Assembly (NCBI GenBank): GCA_025449115.1 | Contig: JAHLKC010000041.1 | Location: forward strand, 186,001-250,000 | Direction of reading: 5' to 3' | Source: Chytridium lagenaria | Taxonomy: Eukaryota > Chytridiomycota > Chytridiomycetes > Chytridiales > Chytridiaceae | DNA length: 64,000 nucleotides | Shown here: positions 23,108 through 34,786 of the stretch, piece by piece | Layout of the letters: each line of letters opens with the position of its first letter | How positions within the stretch are numbered: the stretch's first letter is position 1 | Made by a program: the position numbers and the translations under genes | The notes under the pieces: model-generated | Told to the model about the DNA's origin: nothing | The model's input: the letters and a program-made list of their open reading frames with translations, nothing else | Database searches by the model: none

Positions 23108-24295
23108 TTTGGAGGAGAGATGCCGGCGGGGACGGAGGCTGTGGCGTCGCCGGTGCCTGTGCCGAGGATGATGACGCCGCAGGGCAGACGCCATCGCAGG
23201 CACCGGAACTGCGGGGCCGGACAGCAGCAGGCAGGTGCGCCGTCGACGAGGGGAGGAAGAAGAAAAGTGATTAATAATTTTTTTTTTTTTGTGAATGTTG
23301 GAAACGCGTTTTCGTATTGTCTTGTTTATTTTTTTTGGGAAGGGTGGGGGGGGGGGGGCGGTTTGAATGTAGGCTAGTTTGTTGATTGTTTTCCATCTTG
23401 TATGCCATTTCATCCTCTTTGCCCGTGTATCGTTCTGTTTTTGGCTAAAGTCAAAGCTTGTTTGTGGCTTTTCAGTGTGTGCATACCGTTTCTTCTAAAA
23501 AGAATAAATATACTGCAGTTTAAAAAAGGGTATTTTTTTGTATGGTGGCAAACGCTCCATGGCAAACACTCCAAATTTTTTTATTCTTTACTGCGAGTTT
23601 CCTTTGCTATTTATTGTTTTGTTTTTTTGCAACTTTTTATGCTTTCAAGTTTCATGATGGAGGAGGAAGAAAAAAAAATGTCTGGGATAACCAACAGAAA
23701 AAGTAAACCAGCCAAAAGAAAAATAAAGTCACAGAAATCAGAATCGAGAGAGGCAACGACAGGTCAAATTTTATTCGGCCAGCGCATTTGGGAGAAGAGA
23801 AAGAAACAAAAAAAAAAAGGAGGAGAGAGGGAGTGAGAACAATAAAAGAACTCAGAAAAAAAAACATAAAGAAAAACGTCCCCAAAACCCACATGAACAA
23901 TAACACATCCAAGAGGTTAGGCTTCAAGAGGGAATGTAAAGAAGAAAGGGAGATACATCAAGAAAGCTCACAAAGAGGTTGGTGGGTAAAAAAATTTAAC
24001 GTTCTGTTTTTTGACTTCAAAGAGAATATATGTTCTTTTTTTTTTTTTTTTTTTTGTTGGTTGCATGGCCACAGCATCAAACTCCAAATTCCAGGTTAAG
24101 AACAAAGAGGGGAAAAACAAGAGTAAAGACGGTATGGCGCCAATAGACCCAGAACGTTCAAATAAACACACACACCCTCCCGAGAGACAATTCCTAAAGT
24201 GATATCCTAATTTCTAAATAACCCCCCCGAAATCACCCATAAGGAGAATAAATCGTTCCAGAGTTTTGTAGCCCCACGCGTCATCCCGCGCATCC
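23108..24295. other. Long convergent spacer with homopolymer runs
   Basis: About 1.2 kb between the 3' ends of VID21 and 14-3-3. It contains a G run near 23346-23360, T runs near 23280 and 24038-24057, and A-rich purine stretches at 23660-23870. Open frames here (for example 23402-23836) are low-complexity Lys/Glu/Phe and have no family resemblance. I read it as 3' untranslated and spacer DNA. Confidence 0.5.
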
Positions 24296-25890
24296 TTACT
24301 TGGGACCGTCCTCCGCATCCTCAGGCTTGGCGTCGTCGCCCTTGGCCTCTGCGTCGACTGAGAAAAACATAATAATGAATAGAGAATGTAGTGCAACACG
24401 AAAGATAAAAAAACTCACCATCCTGGAGGTCGGATGTCCACAGGGTCAAGTTGTTCCCTCAACAATTGCATGATGAGGGTGGAGTCCTTGTAGGACTCCT
24501 CGCTGAGGGTGTCGAGCTCAGCAATGGCGTCGTCAAACGCCTGCTTGGCAAGGTGGCAGGCACGGTCGGGGGAGTTCAAGATCTCGTAGTAGAAGACCGA
24601 GAAGTTGAGCGCAAGGACCAAGACGGATGGGGTGGGTGGGGGCAAGCTCGGTTTGCGCAATGTCAGTGGCAGCCTTGTAAGCGTCGTGCGCTTGGCTGGC
24701 GGCGTCTTTCCTCTTGTCACCAACAGCGAACTCGGCAAGGTAACGGTGGTAGTCACCCTTCCTGTAAATGTCAAAACAACCGAGTAAATAAAATAAATTC
24801 ACTGGTTAGTCGATCTCTAGCTTTTAAAAAAACCATTGCGTAAATAGAAGATGAAACTCACATCTTGAAGTAGAAGACCTTGGACTCGCCAGCCTCAGCG
24901 GCAGGGATGAGGTGGTCGTCAAGGACACTAAGAATGTCTGAGCACACATCCTGGAGCTCGAGCTCGATCTTGATGCGGTACTCCTTGATCTTCTTAACCT
25001 GGGACTCGTTGCCCTTGCTCTCCTCCTTCTGCTCGATGGAAGAGACGATTCTCCAGGAAGCACGACGGGCACCCGATGACGTTCTTGTAGGCGACAGAGA
25101 GAAGGTTCCGCTCCTCGACGGTCAGTTCCAAACCGAGCTATAAAGATGACAAAAAGGTGATTAGGGATGACATGATGTACATGGAAATAAACGCGTCACG
25201 CACAGGAGTGTAAAGAAAGAAAATGGTTAGCAAGCGCGCGCGTATCAAAACAAAAAAAAGACAGAGAGATAAAATCAGAAGGTATCCATTAATGAATGAA
25301 CATTAAAATCTCTTGTCTCACCTTTAGCAACCTCCTGCAATGGACCAATGAGAATAAATCAAATTCATTTTCGAAAAATGAAAATTTCAATTAGCAAAAT
25401 GGAATCAAAAAGAAGAGAGCCGCAAGCAAAAGAAATATGACAGCGAGCACAAAGAGGGAAGACGGCCAATGTTCGTTCCAGGGGACACAGGCTATCCGTC
25501 ATCATCAAAGTATCCATCCGTAAGGGGCGACGATGACGGGAGAGAGAGGGAGAGAGGGATAATAACCTTCATGTACGCAACCATCTCTGCATAAATAAAT
25601 ACAAATCAGTTACATCATCATCAAACTGAATTAAAGAAAACAATCAGATTCCATATTCCTTACCATCGTAACGCTCAGCCTGCTCAGCAAGCTTGGCCAT
25701 GTAGACCTGATCTTCGCGGGAACCTGCCATAATGAATGGGACAAAGAGATAGGGCAAGTAAGCCAAGCGTCCTCACAGTCCTCAGATCGAATGGAAACAA
25801 CAACAGATTGGCCCTCCATCGGCATTCTTGCAATGCCCAGATGGAGTCCAACGCGAGTCCTGATCTGCATCACTCACCCTTGTCGGCCAT
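24296..25890 (-). CDS. BMH1: 14-3-3 protein
   Basis: Dimeric phosphoserine-binding adaptor (yeast Bmh1/2) of the cytosol. Exons give [142 protein letters not shown] and [15 protein letters not shown], with a variable acidic tail [12 protein letters not shown]. All conserved ligand-groove residues I can place (Lys and Arg of RRASWR, RYLAE, LALNFSV) are present. The 5' part is unusually fragmented: exons of 13 nt (25878-25890), 60 nt (25664-25723), 20 nt (25567-25586) and 13 nt (25322-25334), separated by introns of 77-232 bp, longer than elsewhere in the window. A duplicated G at about 25070 and an indel near 25135 shift the frame. Confidence 0.97.
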
Positions 25891-26968
25891 TTCTTGTATA
25901 TATGGGGAAGGTGGTGATCGATTTACGGGAATAGGGAAACTGTTTGATTTTTGAGGCAAATATTTTTGTGGGAGGGGATGGGGGGTTAATAAGGGGCACT
26001 TGGACAGAAGACGAGCGTCAATGCAGTTGGGAAGACGGTCCGATGAAAGAGGGTGCGTGTAGAGAGATACCCGACAACACCAATGATGTGCTTCTCATGT
26101 TGAAGCATTTCTAGGAGAGAGGGATCATGCAGTGATGGGTGCCGAATAAGGCATATTGCTATCCTTCCCACGCGATGATGCTGACGATGCAGGGGTATAG
26201 TCGAGAAAGTCCATGGAGTAGTTCAATCATCTTCCTTCCACCATTCCCTCTCCTCCATCTTTCCATGACGCCCTCTTCTAAATGAGCATCCGCCTTTTGA
26301 AGGGAACAGGAAGGGTCTGCAACCAACCAACCTTTGCAGAGATTCTTTCACAAAACGGAAATTTTGAGCCAGAAGAAAAAAAGATTTTTGTTTTGGTCTT
26401 TGCAAAGGGTGGCAACACACCAGCATCGAGTTTTCTTGAGGGTCGTGGTGCTGGAGGTCACAGAGGTGAAGACAGGCCAATGTGCGTTGGTTAAAGCTTT
26501 TCTAAAAATGGCTAATTGCTACTCTATCCTGTGACGGGTGTTTAAAGTCTTTTTTTATCCTTGTTGTGTGATATCAACTTTTCCATCTCGTTACTCCTCC
26601 TATTCATTCATTCATTAAGATCGGGACATAGAGGCAAGGAAAAGATGCTGTTGCCAACCACTCAAAACGGGGTACTTTGCGATTTATTATCTATTCAAGC
26701 TGAGATGAGAGGACCTCCAAACGCTAGATTGACCAATAATACCCAAACTTTGTTCAACACTACTTAAGTATGTCACGTAGTAGTGGCTGCAGTTCATTAC
26801 AAAATTCTTTTGAAAAAAGTACTTTTGATTGATTGATGGTTAAAAATCCATGTTTTTGTTTTTAAGAATACGGGTTTTGACGAGATATGTAAAATAAGAA
26901 TAAAAATAACATAAGCAAAAATATCCATTCCAGGCATTTAACTACCCATAAGCAGTCGCTCTCCGATA
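25891..26968. other. Long spacer upstream of 14-3-3
   Basis: About 1.1 kb between the 14-3-3 start and the stop of the next minus-strand gene. It holds several short unrelated open frames without domain character and a small TTCA microsatellite near 26602-26617. Presumably it contains the 14-3-3 promoter. No RNA gene recognised. Confidence 0.45.
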
Positions 26969-28255
26969 TCAACCCTCAGCATCATACCGCTTCAAACAAC
27001 TCGCAAAGTTTCTACGCAAAGAAAAACAAAATAGATTTAGAATAAACCTTTCACTAGAAGAAAACGCGCAAAAATAAGGGGGAAAATAATATACATATTA
27101 AAAAGCAGGAGCAAAACTCACCTTAACCCTCCCATCAGTCACCGCATCCGGCAAACTCAACGCCACAACTCCCTTCACAAATCTACATCCAAGCGCCATC
27201 ACCAACCCCACCTTCTCCCCTCCCATCCTCCCTTTCGCGCTCCCAGCACCCCCCAAAACGCCAATCCCAAACTCCACACAAGCCTTTCAAATCGTTCCAC
27301 CTCCCCGTCCTCCCTCTTGACCACCCGTCCAGGCGACGCCAACCGTCGACCATTCACTCCACTCATCCGTAAAATCCTCAACGATTCCAACGCTTTGACC
27401 GCATTGTCGGCGAGCATGGCTGTCTTCGATATGGAGGCGCGACGGGCTAAGAGGTGAAGGCCTTGGGTTGCCCATTCGAGGTATAAGGCGACAAGAGTGA
27501 TGGCCATATCATCCATTTTGGGGGGAAGAGGGCGATGTGTGAATGACGCAAAGTCAGCACCGACAGCCAATCCCGAAAGGACAGCATCAACCAGTCCTTT
27601 ACCACTCTAAAGATCACGTGTTAAAATCATGCGTCCAAAATAAATATTGGTTTTTTACCTTCCCCTGCTCACTCTTTTCTCCTCATCTCTGTCTCAACAA
27701 ACAACCAATATCTCCACGGCAACGATATCATCCACTGTGAGCACGTAAAAGTTCTTCATCAATAGGAAAACCAAGGTGTTTCCACGAAGAGTCCGTAGGG
27801 TTGAGGATATCCGTGTATTTTGTGGATTTGGTGTCGAGAAAGGTGGAGATGCGGAGGAGGTCACCATCGAAATCACCTTGCATTTCCCAGGTATGGGTGA
27901 GGAGGGATTCATGTCTTCGATGATGGATATAAACTGGTAGAAAATTCAGGGAACGTGTGGGGTGAAGGTTGTTGTACCTGCAAAACTCGACCAATATTGT
28001 CCTTGTAAAGTCGCCACATCGGACAAGTTCTATGTAAGAGAAAATGGCTTTAGATAATTCAAAGGACCAAACCTTTTTCTAAAACGCGAATTTCAGAAAG
28101 TTACCCCCAACTGCTCCAAATCCCCTCCAGAAAGCCACCGTCCCGTCTCCAAATCCCCTCACAATCGCCCTCAAATCCTCATACGAATCCCCACCAAACG
28201 CGCCATTCTGCAACAACCCCAAATTATACTCCAGCTCCTGTTCTTGCGTGTCCAT
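26969..28255 (-). CDS. Unrecognised protein
   Basis: I do not recognise this gene. Starting at 28255 the exons give MDTQEQELEYNLGLLQNGAF, AIVRGFGDGTVAFWRGFGAV, then after introns QGQYWSSFA, HHRRHESLLTHTWEMQGDFD and GDLLRISTFLDTKSTKYTDI. Further on come MDDMAITLVALYLEWATQGL, ADNAVKALESLRILR and RFERLVWSLGLAFWGVLGAR. The end is VKGVVALSLPDAVTDGRVK and NFASCLKRYDAEG. The second half is helical and amphipathic with a possible hydrophobic stretch (LVWSLGLAFWGVLG) but no certain membrane span. Codons are more GC-rich than in most neighbours. Open frames of good length and plausible splice sites argue that it is real. Start and exon chain are tentative, and the upstream Ser/Pro-rich frame could be its N-terminus. 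Confidence 0.45.
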
Positions 28256-28296
28256 AGCGCGTCTCTCGCGCCAATGATTTCAGGTCGTCGTTGTTG

Positions 28297-29144
28297 TTAT
28301 TGCTGGGAGATGCACGCGCATCGTCTTCGTCCATAGGTCTGCGGAGGGGGTGGTGAGAAAGGATGCCGGGTAGAGGTCGGAGAGGGTTGTGTCCATGGAG
28401 AGAGTTGAAGATTTATGGAGAAGGACGGGGGGCGGGTACGTGGGCAGGCGAGTTTACGAAATTCGTGGTCTTGAAGGCGGTGAATGGGAAGCGTTTGTGA
28501 GGTTGCGTTGGTGGGGGAGAACGGGGAGGGAAGTTGGCTTGAGGTTGAGACGTCGTCGACCGTAAGACTTTTGGAGAAACGAGTGGAGAGACCTGAACCA
28601 AGACGACGTGCCTTTGAAGCAGAGCAAAGTTTCGACTCGCCGTTGGACAAGTAGGGTTCAGGGCTTTGTTCCGCTGCTGATCGTTTCCGCCTAAGTGAAC
28701 CCATTTCTGAAAATGCCGCCGACGTGAATCCGTTGTCAGCTGACCGCAACGGGGTTGGCAATGCCGGTGGTGAGATGGTTCGATGTATTGAAGGTGCACG
28801 GTCTCGTTTAGGCGGAAGCACCGGTGGGTTTCAAATCGTTGGCAAGTTCTTCCAACGCAATTAGGAGGGTGCTGACTGTTGAGCCTAGTGGCAGCCATGG
28901 GCCTCGTGATGGGAGGGAAGGGGGGGATGGAAATGCAGAGGAGAGGGGCGATTGGAGGGTGGTAGCTGACTGAAGGGGACGAGATGTTCAAGGTCAAGGA
29001 GGCCTCCGAGTCTTGGGAAATGAGATCCATGGCGGATGATTGTTGGGGATGGAAGTGGTGGTATTGATTGACCACCGGATGACAAGGGTTGGCAGATAGC
29101 ATGGAATGTTTTGCAGTTGAGTTGCTGACTCGACCTTCTTTCAC
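28297..29144 (-). CDS. Serine/proline-rich open frame, possible N-terminus of the downstream gene
   Basis: Two overlapping frames stay open for 170-240 codons (28297-28821 and 28413-29144). Both are rich in Ser, Pro, Thr and Arg (SLRRKRSAAEQSPEPYL, SQLPSPFSPTNATSQTLPIH). Such composition fits a disordered regulatory region of a fungal protein, or a non-coding GC-rich stretch. It ends about 40 bp before the start chosen for the gene at 26969-28255 and runs in the same direction, so it may be its 5' part after splicing. No domain seen. Confidence 0.25.
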
Positions 29145-29523
29145 CTTGAAAGAGGACGGTGATGATGGTATGTTGACAAATAGATACCGCAGAGTTCTAA
29201 AGGCTTTATGCAGATGCTGGTGGTGAAAAATGGACCTTGTGGTTCTTCCACCAGCTGCACGCTTTGTTCGTTGCTTCTTCCAGCAAAAGCAACAATTTGC
29301 GCAGCTTCAAAAAAAACCAAGTTCGTAGACCATTCGGACTTGTCATTCAAACTGTCATTTCCACATTCATCCACAGGTCAACGCTGCAAACCAAGAAAGA
29401 GCAGTGATGAAAAAAACAGAGAGACTTCTTTATTTTCCTGAGGCCAAACGAGATACACTCTGAACCAAGTTTACGAAAAAGATTTCCTTACTACATGCGT
29501 TTATGTTCTAGTCACAATTTGCC
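29145..29523. other. Spacer between septin 3' end and unknown gene
   Basis: About 380 bp, 5' region of the unrecognised minus-strand gene and downstream of the septin. Short frames only; nothing recognised. Confidence 0.4.
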
Positions 29524-31228
29524 TCACTTCCTCCGCGAGGCTGCGACGAGCTCCTCGAGTTCCTCCTCAAGGGTCTTCACCTGCTTGTGGTGGGACTCAA
29601 GATCCGCGTTCAAGCGATCTCTCTCAGAGATGAGCTGTAATTTAAAAACAAAACGAAATATTTAAGTAAACGTCCGATTCCATACGTTAAGACACCCATA
29701 GTTTAAGGTGACATCAGAAGAATCATGAACTCACCCTCTGCTCCCATTGCCTAAACCTATTTTCCTCCATACGGACCTGCTCCGTAAACCTCTTACGAAG
29801 AGCCTCCTCCTCCTCCTTCATCTTCGATTCCACAGCCTTCCTCGCCCTCACTCCGGGATCATCATCCGAACGGCCCTCAGCGGTAAAGCTTTATGGAACG
29901 GAAGTTCTCGTAATGGTGTTCCTCGGTCATGGAAATAAGGTCGTGCATGTGGGTACGGATAAGAGATTGCGGAGTTTCTTAAAGTCGCAGTGATTTCGTT
30001 CTCGACTAATACAAGTGTGAGTATGGGAAAGAGAAGGATGTACTGAACCTTCGGCAACACCCCACAGGTATTGACGTCCACGGACGGGAGCGCCGTTAAC
30101 CATAACATCGGTTTCACTAGAAATCAGAGAAGGGCATAGCGGACTAAATCCCAAAGTTAGCCATATGGACATTACCCTCAAATCTTACGAGAATGCTGTT
30201 GTTGCGGCGGGTAGTATCCTCATCGTCACTGTGGAGGAGGGCTGAAGACCTGAATTCCATGGAAAGCAATAGAATCCCTGATACGGTCCTTGTAGGCGAG
30301 CATGTCGGCGGGAGTGACAGTGTCAGCCTTGGCAACCACGGGAATAAGGTTGACCCTGGTGCTAAGCTGCTTCATGACCTCCACGTCAGAGGGCGGAGGC
30401 TATGCAAGAAACAGTAATGTTTTGTAAATATCAATGCACTACCATTACTAAAGTCTAAACTAATGAAAGCATGTAATAAGTATACCTGTGCCCGGTGGGA
30501 GGAATAAAGTAGAGACAGACGTGACACGAAGATCATCGGCCTTGTTCCTCTGTGCCTTTGACTCATGGTGCATATAAAGCTGGTGCTGCTCATCAAGGAA
30601 CTCGATAATGGGCACCCAGCAATCCTGGTTGTTGACGTAGTCTCCGAATCCAGGGGTGTCAATAACAGTCAGTCTCACGTTGAATCCCTTCTCTTCAATC
30701 TCTGCAAAAGCATAAGAATTAGCGCAAAAGGTCAGCTCCGACAATATCTTTTCAAACAGCTTTATAAATTTACCGGCGCGAACAACGTCAATTTGAACAG
30801 TCCTCTCCAGTTGCTTTGTGTGCCTCGTTTCAGGCTTCTTGTATTCTCTGAGGAGTGTGGTGAAGAGCGTGTTGATGAAAGTTGACTTTCCAAGACCGGA
30901 TTCCCCTGTAAACGAATGTGTAAGATGCTGAGACACTTATGTAAGCTTCCAGTACGCCTCTATGTGCGATCATGCTCTTTTAGGCTATTCCGTTGTCATG
31001 TCTTCATGATCGCTATAATTTGAATCCTGTCCAGTTCCCATTCATCCAGAAGCATGATCGTACTCTTTGCTTGATATCCGGTGAGGCATGATCGCATGAT
31101 CCACGTCTCTTGAATGTCATAGAATACATACCAACGACCATGACGGTGAAGTTAGTTCCTTTTCTTGAGACGATCCTGTGCATCTGGTTGGGCAGGTTTG
31201 CCACGCCAACAAGCGTAGAGAACTTCAT
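29524..31228 (-). CDS. CDC12: Septin, Cdc12 type
   Basis: GTP-binding cytoskeletal protein that forms filaments and rings at division sites, and at the base of zoospore cilia in flagellates. Seen: VGVANLPNQMHRIVSRKGTN, P-loop GESGLGKSTFINTLF, ERTVQIDVVRA, switch II/G3 VRLTVIDTPGFGDYVNNQD, IIEFLDEQHQLYM, VEVMKQLSTRVNLIPVVAKA with G4 AKAD, AYKDRIRDSIAFHGIQVFSP, and a C-terminal coiled coil ending LEEELEELVAASRRK. The NLPNQ start and DYVNN place it with Cdc12/AspC rather than Cdc3, Cdc10 or Cdc11; that is a judgement by eye. The first intron is long for this genome (30906-31131, 226 bp) and carries a repeated CATGATCG motif. Confidence 0.94.
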
Positions 31229-31566
31229 CTTGCTGTTAAACTGTATGATGCAGTTAGGGCGTAGAGCGAATGTGTGATGATGCTGGTGTCAAAAGGATGT
31301 GCTGAAGACGAAAGTCCAGAGATCGTTAGCGACCAGCGACTAGCGATTGATGAGGAGAGGAGTGCTGTAACAAAAGAATCTCTCGCTTTTTCCAATTGGT
31401 GATTCAACGGTCGGTTACACTGTCCTCTTTATAAAGACATTTCCCTTTACAGTGACAGCGGTTTGCGGCCAGTTTTTAAAGGAGAAAAAGGCCACTAATA
31501 TTATTGCTATATATACTGATGATAGTAGTAGATTGCAATGTAGTCAACGATGTATTGGTATTTGAG
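31229..31566. other. Spacer upstream of septin
   Basis: About 340 bp, holding the septin promoter and the VMA5 3' end. A CCAATTGG palindrome occurs near 31394; no other element recognised. Confidence 0.4.
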
Positions 31567-33366
31567 TTAAGACGAACAAAGGGGGAAAAAGCATCTATTG
31601 GGATACCCAGAACGCCGGTATTGAAAAAGCACAGCAGGACAATAATCCTTCTCTCCAAGCAACAGTTGCAAATTCTCCTCCAAATGTTCATCCTCCTTAG
31701 CATTTCCTGCCCCGAGACGTGCATAATGAGCGTTAATAGCGTCGCGAACTTTCTGATCTGTCGAGGTTTGGTCTAAGGAGAGGTGAGACTACAGTAGCAA
31801 GTATTATCGGGCTTCATACCTTAATTAACATAGGCTGGAAGTCTGGAGGAAGACCATATCGAAGCACGCTTTCAACATACAGACGTAACTTTGGCGTGGA
31901 TCCAGCATGCAAAGAGTTCGCCGAAATTGGTCTTGCAGAGACGGAGAAGAGTAGCCTGAATGACACAAACGGTTAGATGCATACATATATGACTTAAATA
32001 TTTTACCAAAAGCTCCTTCTCCGTGTTTGCTGAATCTGCCATCTCCTTCTTCTCTTTCGCCAAAAGCTCCTCGTTCCACTTGAAATCGCGGACGACAAAT
32101 CTTTTCAAATTATAGATTATGATTAGAAAGTTCCATCGGAATTAGATTACTCACCTCTTCTCTCTTGCCTTCAGTGTGAACTCCTCAACGATGCGCTGGA
32201 ACAGAGTTACGCTGTAGAGGAGGTATTCATCATCTTCCGTGATTTTTCTACAAACAAAATCATCAGATTATCTTATCTGAACATATCGAAAACGAGAAAC
32301 ACTCACTGTGCGGATCGAGGTACTACCATTTGGGTCAATGTCTCATAAGAGTTGATCCATTCTGTTTCGCTTGACCTTATAACCGCATAAGAAAGCATAA
32401 TAGCAATAATGCCTACTTTGGAACAGCGACCAGCACGGTTGTTAAGTACTCCGAATCCAAAATAAAATGTTCCTTTTTCACAAGACCGTTCAAACTCCTC
32501 ACAGAAAGGTTACCACTGTAAAAAAGTCAGCACATATCGAACAATACATTAATTGTACCCTTGCTTTCGTTGCATGCCTGCTAGCTGCGTCTTAACGGTA
32601 GTGTAAGTCTGCATTTTCGATTTCATGAGTGTATCAATTGACGTCACTTCCTATAACCGCATAAGCACGCCGCGAATATAAACCCTCTACTTGCGCAATG
32701 AGCTCTGTTAGCTCCTTCAACGATTTGTCTGCCCGATATTTCATAGTGTTCCATTGAAATGTTTTCAAGTATTGGTCAATACTTCCTAAAATACGTTAAG
32801 AGTTTTGGAAGTATAGGCGGCATACGATCATTTACGACAAGGTTCTGTCTCCATCTATCAAGGTCACCGCCAAGAAGTGTACGCATATTTTCGGCAATCT
32901 TGATGGTGATGGATTCGTAGGCGGCGTCGGCTTTCGCAAGATCGTCGGAAAGAACGACGAGGGTATCAAGGGTGCCAACCTGAATGAAAAACACGAGTTG
33001 AAGAATGTCGGTGAGAAGGGGGGAGTTCCAACAACGTTTTAGATAAGAAGGAGAGAGGCTCTTTTCCTCGTTTCATCGTCGCTTATCGTACTGGCCATCC
33101 TTCAGTAGCTGACTTCATGATTATTAAAAGGTTTCAAATATTAATCCGCAGTATCAAACGCGCTTCCTCCGTTGCTTCCGATAATCTCTTCATCCCATGC
33201 ACCTCCATTTCATAACATCTTCCCCCACCTTAAAGTCGGGCAAGGTGAATGTAAAAAGTTCTGCAAGGTCGTTTGTCTTTGTCGCAATCTTTTCGCGCAG
33301 CTTTGATGCGGCATCAGCCTTGGTAGGATCGGCAGGAGCCGACAGCAAGAAGATGGAGGAGGCCAT
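31567..33366 (-). CDS. VMA5: V-type proton ATPase subunit C
   Basis: Subunit C of the V1 sector, which tethers V1 to the V0 stator and governs reversible assembly at vacuole and endosome membranes. Exons give [147 protein letters not shown] (first residue inferred), [37 protein letters not shown] and [19 protein letters not shown]. These follow the family order end to end. The last exon ends PLCSS at 31567, a slightly altered tail. Start at 33366, head-to-head with BRX1 across 120 bp. Confidence 0.93.
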
Positions 33367-33486
33367 ATTATTGTCGCTCGTTCGTCGTCAACAATAATTC
33401 AGGTCGTACCAAGTCTCCATCAACCATCACCACCCAAGTCAAACTTTTTTTTTTTTTCGAAGCGACAAGTCAACCATTTATTCAAC
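33367..33486. promoter_or_regulatory. Divergent promoter VMA5 / BRX1
   Basis: 120 bp between two start codons on opposite strands, with a 14-base T run near 33447-33460. Poly(dA:dT) in such a position commonly keeps promoters nucleosome-free in fungi; that role is inferred. Confidence 0.45.
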
Positions 33487-34674
33487 ATGCCAAACGACTA
33501 CGAACTGGACGAGATGTCGGATATGAGCGATGATTCCTATGACTCAGGGGAGGAGGCACCGGTGAGGGCAGGGAGGAAGGCGTTGTTGAAGGCGCTGCAT
33601 CTGCATCGAGTAAGGAGCCTTTGGTAGAGGAGTTTGTCGAGAAGAAAAAGGATAAGAGGAATGAGGTCAAGAGAACGATGGATACAAAGTCAAAGAACAG
33701 GCAGAGGGTGTTGACATTATCTTCAAGAGGAATCACTCAGAGGTGTGCATTTGTCTGGACGGTTTTTTGGGGGCATGCAAAGATGGACGTGAGGCTAACA
33801 TATCTTGTACAATAGATATCGCCATTTATTAAACGATCTGATTGTGTTAATGCCGCATTCAAAGAAAGGTGATCTGCATGTTTATGAAACGTTGCTGACA
33901 ATTTATCAGATAGCAAACTCGACTCTAAAAGCAAACTTCAACTCCTTAACGAACTCGCAGCTGACAATCAATGCAACAACTGTGTTTTCTTGAGGTTAGA
34001 AAACACCGTGATCTTTACATGTGGGCTTCCAAGACCCCTCTGGACCCAGTGTTCGGTTCCACGTGCAGAATGGTTGGTTTTGTGGTTTCGAATTCAGACT
34101 AAGCGATGTAGTTCATACGATGGATGAGTTGAGGATGACTGGAAACTGTCTCAAGGGATCACGTCCTCTACTTCATTCGACAAGAATTTTGACGTGGAGC
34201 CGCATCACAGACTTCTTAAGGAGATGTTCTCTCAGGTAATTGAAACGCAAAATGTGCCAAAGAATCTAACCTTGACATCCAAAAAAAGATCTTTGGAACG
34301 CCGCGAACCTCACGCAAGCTCAAACCCTTCATCGACCACGTTCTCAGCTTTTCCATCGCCGGTGACCAAATTTGGTTCAGAAACTATCAGGTAACGGTAC
34401 CCTCTTCCCTCCCATTCACGTCTCCCAGATCCTCCACAAAGACCAAGAAGAAACTGGTGAAATCTCTCGTCGAGATCGGTCCCCGATTCAGTCTCACCAT
34501 CATGAAGATCTTTTCGGGTAGTTTTACTGGTCCGTGCTTTACGAGAACCCTGAATTCCTGAGCCCGAATGAGGTAGCGGCAGGCACATATCTCGGAACAG
34601 GTGAAGGCGGCACAGAGGACGTTGAAAAGAATGTCAGGGATCAGAAAGAGCCGTTTGTGGAAGAGAATGTTTAA
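33487..34674 (+). CDS. BRX1: BRX1, 60S ribosome biogenesis factor (Brix domain)
   Basis: Nucleolar Brix-domain protein needed for 27S pre-rRNA processing and large-subunit assembly. An acidic N-terminus (MPNDYELDEMSDMSDDSYD) and a basic KKKDKRNEVKRT lead into RQRVLTLSSRGIT, YRHLLNDLIVLMPHSKK, ELADNQCNNCVFL, RKHRDLYMWASKTP, VVHTMDELRMTGNCLKGSRP, VEPHHRLLKEMFSQV, KPFIDHVLSFSIAGDQIWFR, SLVEIGPRFSLTIMKIFSG and FTGPCF. It ends VEENV. This is the full Brix signature in order. At least five frameshifts (near 33540, 33870, 34060, 34180 and 34310) break it in this assembly. Convergent with epsilon-tubulin, 112 bp between stops. Confidence 0.95.
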
Positions 34675-34786
34675 GGGTGTATTTAATTAGTTATGCTTTG
34701 GTAATGATGCAAATAGATTTCACTTTCCTCAAATTCGTGCGTGCATGTGGCTGTTGATGCATTGTTTCGATGCAGCTGCTGATATA

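Noticed and set aside
23402..23836. 144-codon plus-strand frame with a Lys/Glu-rich end
   Set aside because: Low-complexity composition, homopolymer-rich DNA, no domain, and its position between two convergent 3' ends point to untranslated sequence.
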